Positions 59,558-64,000 of a DNA stretch of 64,000 bases are shown here, in pieces. The DNA lies in the IMG/VR virus record IMGVR_UViG_3300033143_002694, positions 1 to 64,000 of that record; one strand, given 5' to 3'. Numbering within the stretch: the stretch's first letter is position 1; each line of letters starts with the position of its first letter. The translations under genes and the position numbers were made by a program. Source of the DNA: a virus. The notes beneath the pieces were generated by a model. That model saw only the letters and a program-made list of their open reading frames with translations. It did no database searches and had not been told where the DNA came from.

Positions 59558-59602
59558 TAAAAAACCGAACCTCCGCAGAAGAGCACGAAGACCCGGTTTT
59601 TG
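59558..59602. terminator. Bidirectional hairpin terminator
   Basis: AAAAACCG (59560-59567) pairs with CGGTTTTT (59594-59601); T-runs exist on both sides. On the minus strand it ends a leader or RNA that starts at the 59808-59837 promoter. Confidence 0.6.
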
Positions 59603-59801
59603 ATAAGTTCATATGTTATATACAATCGCTCATGCGTAGCTCGCCAGCATGATTTCTACCTCATGATACACCTCTCTTTCAACATAAGTGTCAGGACTAC
59701 TCTAAGAAATAGAATAGGTTATTTACAAAAAGATTATACGGCATGGCTGCTGCACTCCTTAGGTAAAGTGTTAATCTCGGTCTTTAGTTGATGCGTCAAA
59801 G
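59603..59801 (-). ncRNA. Candidate transcribed leader or small RNA (about 240 nt)
   Basis: This 318-base gene-free stretch runs from a leftward promoter to a terminator ahead of the 59524 gene. It contains a 15-codon ORF (59697-59744 minus, MPYNLFVNNLFYFLE) with AAGGAG ten bases upstream, and a CATGC...GCATG hairpin near 59620-59660. It could be an attenuator leader or a small RNA. Confidence 0.35.
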
Positions 59802-59807
59802 TTCTAC

Positions 59808-59837
59808 AGTCTATCATATGGTCTTACCAATTGTCAA
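59808..59837 (-). promoter_or_regulatory. Leftward promoter with extended -10
   Basis: On the minus strand: TTGACA (59832-59837), 18-base spacer, TAGACT (59808-59813) preceded by TGA. It shares the TGATAGACT box with the promoter at 43647. Confidence 0.6.
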
Positions 59838-59842
59838 GATTA

Positions 59843-60055
59843 TTATCCGTAACCTGCTCTTATCAACTGATGATAGAACTGGACATTCTTCCTGCCCTTC
59901 TCATTCAGGATGGTACACTTCTTGTCTGACATATGAGTAATAATACCTGTTATGAAATTACGATAACCTAGCTCCATATATATGACTCTGGACCCGACTG
60001 TTACCTCTTTCTCCACAAAATCTTTCCTCACTGTCACCTTTATGTTACTCACCAT
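59843..60055 (-). CDS. Hypothetical protein (70 aa)
   Basis: I take ATG at 60055 (AAAGGA eight bases upstream) rather than the longer frame. The protein is beta-rich and basic, with VTVGSRVIYMELGYRNFITGIITHMSDKKCTILNE looking like a small beta-barrel. Unassigned. Confidence 0.5.
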   Translation of the reverse strand: MVSNIKVTVRKDFVEKEVTVGSRVIYMELGYRNFITGIITHMSDKKCTILNEKGRKNVQFYHQLIRAGYG

Positions 60056-60069
60056 TGCTTGTGTCCTTT

Positions 60070-60222
60070 CTAGGAGCACTGACATGTTCCGTATGGATTG
60101 TGGTGGCATTTTGTCGTCATTACCTGACAACACTCGCACCAGTGGCTACTTACATCTTCCTCGTCACATCCGCATTCTGCTTTCCCTTCCTCTTCCTTGA
60201 CCTCTTTCTCTTTCTCAGTCAC
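60070..60222 (-). CDS. Small cysteine-rich acidic protein (50 aa)
   Basis: GTG at 60222 with GGGAG seven bases upstream. Acidic start (TEKEKEVKEEEGKA) then nine cysteines in CGCDEEDVSSHWCECCQV and CHHNPYGTCQC. A cluster of metal sites is likely. Its GTG overlaps the stop of the upstream gene (GTGA). Confidence 0.5.
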   Translation of the reverse strand: MTEKEKEVKEEEGKAECGCDEEDVSSHWCECCQVMTTKCHHNPYGTCQCS

Positions 60223-60404
60223 TCTATTTCTCCCAGAATAAGATTAAACTCCTCTAGCTCATTACTGTAATGTTTTGCTGAGAGCTTGTAGTCACCACCC
60301 AACTTAACAGCCAAATGGTTGTATGTCTTCACCTGACTCTCAAGGTGACTCTTAAATCTGGCAATTGCAGTGGCAAACTGGATAACATCTTCTGGTTTAA
60401 TCAC
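60219..60404 (-). CDS. Small helical protein (61 aa)
   Basis: GTG start at 60404 behind GGAGAG, overlapping the upstream stop. MIKPEDVIQFATAIARFKSHLESQVKTYNHLAVKLGG looks like a helical hairpin. Unassigned. Confidence 0.55.
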   Translation of the reverse strand: MIKPEDVIQFATAIARFKSHLESQVKTYNHLAVKLGGDYKLSAKHYSNELEEFNLILGEIE

Positions 60405-60585
60405 CGCTCTCTCCGAATAAGGTTGTAATATTGTCTAATGCATTTGCATATGCGTCTCTTACTTCCCTGTGGGCATTTACCCCAATTGATTCAGACTCCA
60501 AGAACTCATGCTTTTCGACCATCTTCTTCAGGTGTGCTTTATGCTTCTCATACATTTCTAGTAATGCCTCGGTTATCTCAGTCAT
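60397..60585 (-). CDS. Small helical protein (62 aa)
   Basis: ATG at 60585, which overlaps the end of the upstream gene; a longer frame from 60615 lacks a ribosome-binding site. MTEITEALLEMYEKHKAHLKKMVEKHEFLESESIGVNAHREVRDAYANAL suggests a coiled helix. Unassigned. Confidence 0.5.
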   Translation of the reverse strand: MTEITEALLEMYEKHKAHLKKMVEKHEFLESESIGVNAHREVRDAYANALDNITTLFGESGD

Positions 60586-60859
60586 TATCCCACTCTTTGC
60601 CAACATGATCATCAACCTTGACCTGAGTTGTTCCTTCTTCCGGATACTCTTCCATGTGCTTGCGAATTGCTATCAGGTTCTCTGGTTTCATCAAAGCACG
60701 TAACTGAGACAGTCCATAACCTTTCATCTTACCAAAACCGGTATCAGGATTAACATTCAATGGGATGTGCAACATGTGATGTGTCCCATAATCTGTCTTA
60801 AAATCTGAATACTCTATTTTGTTACTATACTTCGGTTCCCACGGTTTCTTCTCTGCCAT
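60578..60859 (-). CDS. TGFG-motif protein, paralogue of the 62.8 kb gene (93 aa)
   Basis: ATG with AAGGAG upstream. Its middle, TGFGKMKGYGLSQLRALMKPENLIAIRKHMEEYPE, matches TGFGRSKGVAVAYLRDLIKPTNLMKIRKYVESNPE in the protein at 62713-62880, so they are duplicated members of one family. The N-terminal extension (HHMLHIPLNVNPD) is unique. Driven by the consensus promoter at 60899. Confidence 0.55.
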   Translation of the reverse strand: MAEKKPWEPKYSNKIEYSDFKTDYGTHHMLHIPLNVNPDTGFGKMKGYGLSQLRALMKPENLIAIRKHMEEYPEEGTTQVKVDDHVGKEWDND

Positions 60860-60898
60860 CTTGCTCTCCTTGCTAAAGTTAACAACTAATAAAACACT

Positions 60899-60926
60899 AT
60901 TATAACATATTGGTAATACCTGTCAA
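60899..60926 (-). promoter_or_regulatory. Consensus sigma-70 promoter for leftward genes
   Basis: Minus strand TTGACA (60921-60926), 16-base spacer, TATAAT (60899-60904) with an extended TGT. The best promoter match in the window. It drives the five genes from 60859 leftward to 59843. Confidence 0.8.
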
Positions 60927-61078
60927 TCTTTTTCTGGAGGATATAATATCCCGCACTTGTACAACTTCTCATTAATCCCTACTTCTATCATTGCCATACA
61001 GCTAACACACTGACCATGCTTATTAGTCCATGGACAGAAGATGCCACTCTTCTCATGATCTTTAATTGTTTTTGTCAT
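60923..61078 (-). CDS. Small cysteine protein (51 aa)
   Basis: ATG overlaps the upstream stop (ATGA). MTKTIKDHEKSGIFCPWTNKHGQCVSCMAMIEVGINEK carries FCPW, QCVSC and KCG, a possible zinc site. Stop overlaps the -35 box of the leftward promoter. Confidence 0.55.
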   Translation of the reverse strand: MTKTIKDHEKSGIFCPWTNKHGQCVSCMAMIEVGINEKLYKCGILYPPEKD

Positions 61079-61275
61079 ATCACCCATACCCTTTCTGAAT
61101 CTACAATAGTCTTCTTTGCATACCTGAGATACGAACCACTAAAACCGTCTTCATCATACAACTCTAGCTTGCCATGTGGGAGTAATGCAATCACCTCTCC
61201 CTCTTGTTCAGTGTCTGACTTAAACCCAACAAAATCACCCAACACAATTCTGTTACCATCTGCATCTGCATGCAT
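61075..61275 (-). CDS. Small beta-rich protein (66 aa)
   Basis: AAGGAG precedes the ATG. MHADADGNRIVLGDFVGFKSDTEQEGEVIALLPHGKLELYDEDGFSGSYLR looks like a small SH3- or KOW-like beta barrel (VLGDFVGFKSDTEQEGEVIAL). Unassigned. Confidence 0.55.
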   Translation of the reverse strand: MHADADGNRIVLGDFVGFKSDTEQEGEVIALLPHGKLELYDEDGFSGSYLRYAKKTIVDSERVWVI

Positions 61276-61279
61276 AATA

Positions 61280-61504
61280 CTACTCTCCTTTCTGCCGTTC
61301 GCATTTTTCAGTGGCTATGAATGATATATTCTTTCTCTCTACTCCAGAGAACTTTGTCTGCTTAAGATAAGGATCATCATCAAATGTTATACACGGTACA
61401 TCGTCGACAAGCACTCGTTTTGGTAGCTTGTACGGATGAAGTATACCTGCGTAAACAAAAGATGCGACTAGTAATATTATTATCCAGATTGCAATAAACC
61501 TCAT
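61280..61504 (-). CDS. Small secreted or membrane-anchored protein (74 aa)
   Basis: An N-terminal hydrophobic helix (MRFIAIWIIILLVASFVYAG) is followed by a polar domain with two cysteines (VPCITF, EKCERQ). Probably a signal anchor with a periplasmic domain. Unassigned. Confidence 0.55.
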   Translation of the reverse strand: MRFIAIWIIILLVASFVYAGILHPYKLPKRVLVDDVPCITFDDDPYLKQTKFSGVERKNISFIATEKCERQKGE

Positions 61505-61506
61505 AG

Positions 61507-61761
61507 TTAATAATCCTCCAGTAATCTGTCAAGCTCAGACTCTGTGTTATGTAAATCAACAGCGAACCTCTTCTCTCTATCAGCATCTTCACGTATAACA
61601 CTCTCTGATCCATTGTCAAGGTACAAATTATCATTGTAGGTACGCTGACACTCCTTACACCTGAACAGGCCAATATTAGCCGACTTCATTAAAGTATGAG
61701 TCTTCATCCCTTTGCCGCAATCTGAGCATGTTACCTGTGGTACGGTTTTCTTTGCTTCCAT
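61507..61761 (-). CDS. Zinc-ribbon protein (84 aa)
   Basis: AGGAGG precedes its ATG, which overlaps the upstream stop (TAATG). CSDCGKGMKTHTLMKSANIGLFRCKECQRTYND shows two CxxC pairs, a C4 zinc ribbon, then an acidic helical tail. May be a transcription or nucleic-acid accessory. Confidence 0.65.
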   Translation of the reverse strand: MEAKKTVPQVTCSDCGKGMKTHTLMKSANIGLFRCKECQRTYNDNLYLDNGSESVIREDADREKRFAVDLHNTESELDRLLEDY

Positions 61762-61871
61762 TAGTTCTGCCTCCTGAATAAATTTTCATCTAAATAAAAA
61801 AATAATAAGGTTCCCGCTACTGCTGCCACCGCTAAACAAAGTATCACTCCAATAGCACATACTATATCCAA
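61761..61871 (-). CDS. Small membrane protein (36 aa)
   Basis: TTG at 61871 with the conserved GAAGGGAG element upstream. MDIVCAIGVILCLAVAAVAGTLLFFYLDENLFRRQN has one transmembrane helix. Function unknown. Confidence 0.5.
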   Translation of the reverse strand: MDIVCAIGVILCLAVAAVAGTLLFFYLDENLFRRQN

Positions 61872-62013
61872 TTGTGACTCCCTTCTATAAATTAGAATAA
61901 CTACTTTCAGGTACTGCCTATCACCCACCCACCCTTGGAGCAGTGGAGCAGTACCCTCAAGTGGTTACTCTACTATTTTACCCTTGTTCAATTTTCCGCT
62001 CCCTTCTATGTGT
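61872..62013 (-). other. Gene-free interval with an orphan ribosome-binding element
   Basis: A copy of the conserved GAAGGGAGCG element (61997-62007) is followed by a TTG frame that stops after eight codons, so a gene here is lost or very small. An alternative 17-codon frame begins a little further on. Nothing else is visible in about 140 bases. Confidence 0.4.
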
Positions 62014-62094
62014 TTAACCAACAAATTTAATGTATGACAGACGATAAACTAAAACTCCAACGTTTGCAAGAAAAAAACAAAATAAATATTTCAT
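62014..62094 (-). CDS. Small membrane peptide (26 aa)
   Basis: ATG overlaps the upstream stop (ATGA). MKYLFCFFLANVGVLVYRLSYIKFVG is one hydrophobic helix. Function unknown. Confidence 0.4.
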   Translation of the reverse strand: MKYLFCFFLANVGVLVYRLSYIKFVG

Positions 62095-62321
62095 GCGTGA
62101 CACCTGCCTATTAATAAATATTTACGTAGCCTGTCAACGTCCTTCCATCCGTTGTTCACGTCTTCATGTTTACTGATGTATACTTGCCTGCTCCCCACTG
62201 TAACTCTGACCTCATAGTATACACTCTTAAATATACCGCCTTCTGTTGTCCTGCACTCAGTCATAACACCTCTGATGCTGTCGTGTTTAGTTGAAGACAT
62301 TTCCCGTCTTTCAATCTGCAT
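62091..62321 (-). CDS. Hypothetical protein (76 aa)
   Basis: ATG at 62321 directly after the conserved element (AGAAGGGAGCAGCAC). MQIERREMSSTKHDSIRGVMTECRTTEGGIFKSVYYEVRVTVGSRQVYIS suggests beta structure with a basic start. Unassigned. Confidence 0.55.
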   Translation of the reverse strand: MQIERREMSSTKHDSIRGVMTECRTTEGGIFKSVYYEVRVTVGSRQVYISKHEDVNNGWKDVDRLRKYLLIGRCHA

Positions 62322-62347
62322 GTGCTGCTCCCTTCTATAAACTATAC

Positions 62348-62509
62348 TCAATTATAAATCCTTAACTTTGCTTGCGCTGCTACCCTCTTTAGCTGGTTAC
62401 TCTTTTTGCGGTATGCCTTGTGGAATACGTCATTAATAAAATCAATATCATCTAAAGAGTGGTTGCGTTTGCCAGTCAGTGCAATTAATCTCTCATTGTT
62501 GTTTTTCAT
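62348..62509 (-). CDS. Small basic protein (53 aa)
   Basis: ATG after AGAAGGGAGCAGAG. MKNNNERLIALTGKRNHSLDDIDFINDVFHKAYRKKSNQLKRVAAQAKLRIYN is helical and basic. Unassigned. Confidence 0.5.
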   Translation of the reverse strand: MKNNNERLIALTGKRNHSLDDIDFINDVFHKAYRKKSNQLKRVAAQAKLRIYN

Positions 62510-62521
62510 CTCTGCTCCCTT

Positions 62522-62716
62522 CTACATCTGTTTAAAATGTCTGTAAATAATAAACTCAAAGAATGTCAATAAATCAATATCACTCAAGCCTCTGTATGCA
62601 ACATCTTTTACATGTGTGTCATGCCAGAAACAATCTCTCCACCTGCTACAACTACCTTTAAAGCCTTTGTGTATTTTAACAAGTCCATCCAATCTTACAA
62701 GAACTAATTTTCTCAA
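62522..62716 (-). CDS. Hypothetical protein (64 aa)
   Basis: TTG at 62716, overlapping the upstream stop and preceded by the conserved element; the longer frame to 62758 would include that element. MRKLVLVRLDGLVKIHKGFKGSCSRWRDCFWHDTHVKDV has two cysteines and many basic residues. Unassigned. Confidence 0.5.
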   Translation of the reverse strand: MRKLVLVRLDGLVKIHKGFKGSCSRWRDCFWHDTHVKDVAYRGLSDIDLLTFFEFIIYRHFKQM

Positions 62717-62880
62717 TGCTCTTCGCTCCCTTCTATAATTTGCTCCATAATAGCACATGTGATAGTCACTTCAGGATTACTTTCTACGTATTTTCTTATC
62801 TTCATCAGGTTTGTAGGTTTTATTAAATCCCTTAAGTATGCAACCGCCACCCCTTTCGACCGACCAAATCCAGTATGCAT
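62713..62880 (-). CDS. TGFG-motif protein, paralogue of the 60.7 kb gene (55 aa)
   Basis: ATG after the conserved element. MHTGFGRSKGVAVAYLRDLIKPTNLMKIRKYVESNPEVTITC aligns with the core of the 93-residue protein at 60578. Its C-terminus IIEGSEEH is encoded by the copy of the conserved element that serves the next gene. Confidence 0.55.
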   Translation of the reverse strand: MHTGFGRSKGVAVAYLRDLIKPTNLMKIRKYVESNPEVTITCAIMEQIIEGSEEH

Positions 62881-62893
62881 TTTTCGCTCCCTT

Positions 62894-63079
62894 CTAAAGT
62901 GTTATACAATATTTCTTGTTAATGGTAATACTCTTGATACAATGTGATTGACTCGGTGGAAATGTTACCCTTCGCACATCCTTGAATTCTTGCCGAAGAT
63001 CTTCACCCTCATATTCTGGCACTGCTTCACCGATGAAACCATCACACCTGTGACCAAATTGTCTTACTATTACTTGCAT
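62894..63079 (-). CDS. Hypothetical protein (61 aa)
   Basis: ATG after GAAGGGAGCGAAAA. MQVIVRQFGHRCDGFIGEAVPEYEGEDLRQEFKDVRRVTF is beta then helical, with one Cys near the start and two near the end. Unassigned. Confidence 0.5.
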   Translation of the reverse strand: MQVIVRQFGHRCDGFIGEAVPEYEGEDLRQEFKDVRRVTFPPSQSHCIKSITINKKYCITL

Positions 63080-63315
63080 TTTTCGCTCCCTTCTGTATCT
63101 GTTTTAAATTCTTCAAACGGTGCAAAGCTATCACCAAATAATAATATTTGCCTTGCCTTCTGTTCAACGTATACGGGTATTTTGTAAGGTGTATATTCAA
63201 GCCTCTTTGTACCATCTTTAAACACAACGCCTTGCCTGCCAAACTTCCTATTCGTGAGGTATACAATTATGCAATCTCCGGATTTTTGCAGGTAATACAA
63301 TTCAGGTTTTTTCAA
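63070..63315 (-). CDS. Hypothetical protein (81 aa)
   Basis: TTG at 63315 overlaps the upstream stop. A basic beta-rich protein (LQKSGDCIIVYLTNRKFGRQGVVFKDGTKRLEYTPYKIPVYV). The C-terminal TDTEGSEKCK is encoded by the conserved element that acts as ribosome-binding site for the next gene. Confidence 0.55.
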   Translation of the reverse strand: MKKPELYYLQKSGDCIIVYLTNRKFGRQGVVFKDGTKRLEYTPYKIPVYVEQKARQILLFGDSFAPFEEFKTDTEGSEKCK

Positions 63316-63512
63316 TGTCCTTCGCTCCCTTCTGTCTGGTTTTCTAATATATCAGATTGCACTTGTACTAATCTTTCCCTTGCGTCGTGTAAATCAATTG
63401 AATCTTGTGCCCTGTTACCTGTTGGAAAGTCTCGTATTATATTGTATTGTGATTGTGCTATCCTTAAGGCTTGATTAAGTGGTATTGGAATTCCGCATAT
63501 AGTGTATTCCAT
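63312..63512 (-). CDS. Hypothetical helical protein (66 aa)
   Basis: ATG after GAAGGGAGCGAAAAAC. MEYTICGIPIPLNQALRIAQSQYNIIRDFPTGNRAQDSIDLHDARERLVQVQSD is helical. The end reads TEGSEGH, again from the conserved element. Unassigned. Confidence 0.55.
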   Translation of the reverse strand: MEYTICGIPIPLNQALRIAQSQYNIIRDFPTGNRAQDSIDLHDARERLVQVQSDILENQTEGSEGH

Positions 63513-63540
63513 GTTTTTCGCTCCCTTCTATGTGTTTGAA

Positions 63541-63756
63541 TTAACCGGTTTCTTTAGCTTGTACTATCTTATCATGTGCGTAATCTTTATCAGTCCCTAA
63601 TCTGTCGAAGTCACTAAAACCATCAACCTCAATCATTGTACCGTCCCATGACCAGCTCGCAAATAGTGCAGCCTTAGAGCCTAGTATCTCAAGAATCTTT
63701 TTGGCATCCTCTTTGTTATCCGGACTAATTACAACACGATAATCAAAACTATGCAT
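63541..63756 (-). CDS. Hypothetical protein (71 aa)
   Basis: ATG at 63756 after GAAGGGAGCGAAAA; the longer frame to 63879 runs through the candidate operator. MHSFDYRVVISPDNKEDAKKILEILGSKAALFASWSWDGTMIEVDGF is a mixed alpha-beta fold. First gene of the leftward block after the palindrome. Confidence 0.55.
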   Translation of the reverse strand: MHSFDYRVVISPDNKEDAKKILEILGSKAALFASWSWDGTMIEVDGFSDFDRLGTDKDYAHDKIVQAKETG

Positions 63757-63828
63757 TTTTCGCTCCCTTCTATGTGTTTGAATAGTAAATAGGCTTACAT
63801 CCTGATACACGCTATGCTTTGAATGTAT

Positions 63829-63857
63829 CAAGGGTATGTCTAGACACCTTAAGTCAA
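63829..63857 (-). promoter_or_regulatory. Second TGTCTAGACA operator with a -35-like TTGACT
   Basis: TGTCTAGACA at 63837-63846, with TTGACT (AGTCAA 63852-63857 on the plus strand) five bases before it on the minus strand. The shared GGTGTCTAGACAT..CCTTG string matches the site at 58064-58083. No clear -10 is visible. Confidence 0.5.
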
Positions 63858-63879
63858 TTCTAAACGTCCCACAGGGCAT

Positions 63880-63999
63880 TCAGTGGGCCGGGAAATAGAT
63901 TTCTTTGTCCTTATGCTTAAGCGCAAAACATATTTTACAGGTGTCACACTTTAAACCGTTTGATTTATTCGACTTACAAATAAAATGTTTACCCTTTGG
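63880..63999 (-). CDS. C-terminal end of a small cysteine protein, cut by the window edge
   Basis: The last 39 residues of a leftward frame ending at TGA 63882-63880: ICKSNKSNGLKCDTCKICFALKHKDKEIYFPAH. The pattern C-x8-C-x2-C-x2-C suggests a zinc ribbon. Continues outside the window. Confidence 0.5.
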   Translation of the reverse strand, partial: PKGKHFICKSNKSNGLKCDTCKICFALKHKDKEIYFPAH

Positions 64000-64000
64000 C

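Larger units (their letters stand above)
61877..63771 (-). repeat. Ten copies of a conserved ribosome-binding element
   Basis: On the minus strand GAAGGGAGC (usually AGAAGGGAGCGAAAA) precedes nine starts and one orphan. Plus-strand copies (CGCTCCCTTCT or close): 61877, 61997, 62327, 62514, 62724, 62885, 63084, 63323, 63519, 63761. Three share an extended CAAACACATAGAAGGGAG or AAACACATAG upstream. In three places the element also encodes the EGSE end of the upstream protein. Confidence 0.8.

Noticed and set aside
59376-60270. Rightward small ORFs between 59376 and 60270
   Set aside because: They oppose leftward genes with good start sites and coding-like composition, and none has a ribosome-binding site.

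Overview
The window is part of a double-stranded DNA tailed bacteriophage genome. It carries a large terminase, portal, scaffold-like and major capsid genes in canonical order, then head-tail adaptor-like genes, repeat-rich tail or fibre proteins, and very large glycine-, lysine- and glutamate-rich proteins of the kind podoviruses eject with their DNA. No integrase, DNA polymerase or endolysin could be recognised, so the rest of the genome probably lies outside the window. Consensus-like sigma-70 promoters, Shine-Dalgarno sites, TTG/GTG starts and nine tRNA-like genes point to a bacterial host. Heptosyltransferase-type (GT9) enzymes suggest a Gram-negative host, but the host cannot be named from the sequence.

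Layout. 0-2.2 kb: small accessory genes, a DUF3310 protein and a tRNA-Trp-like gene. 2.2-14.8 kb: a sugar and surface-glycan type block with five proteins carrying glycosyltransferase folds, a DegT-type aminotransferase, a sugar-nucleotide epimerase/dehydratase, two radical SAM enzymes, an FkbM methyltransferase, and a 653-residue glycosyltransferase / kinase-like / methyltransferase fusion, followed by a calcineurin-type phosphoesterase. 15-43.6 kb: the virion module (membrane proteins, TerL, promoter and leader, portal, scaffold, capsid, adaptors, two related repeat proteins separated by another glycosyltransferase-like gene, coiled-coil protein, and an 1824-residue protein with a JAMM metalloprotease motif whose C-terminal part lies in a second frame). 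43.6-46 kb: a tRNA cluster with two oddly shaped tRNAs. 45.9-50 kb: RtcB RNA ligase and a Prs-like plus NAMPT-like pair matching the NARP1 NAD+-reconstitution pathway, interrupted by an HNH gene. 50.3-53.7 kb: YqaJ exonuclease, Rnl2-type RNA ligase, RecT and RusA. 53.9-59 kb: small genes, a helicase-loader-like protein, a primase-helicase, a MazG-like protein and a double-HTH regulator. 59-64 kb: a leftward block of about twenty very small genes, ten of them preceded by a nearly invariant ribosome-binding element.

How it may work together. The tRNAs, RtcB and Rnl2 form a tRNA supply and repair set. The Prs/NAMPT pair would rebuild NAD+ drained by host defence. The sugar block could remodel the host surface or modify virions; its fusion protein recalls the kinase-methyltransferase chain terminators of O-antigen synthesis. 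A concentric palindrome before the early rightward genes recurs ahead of the leftward block, with the double-HTH gene between them, suggesting a shared operator. These functional links are inference. The gene families and motifs are read from the sequence.
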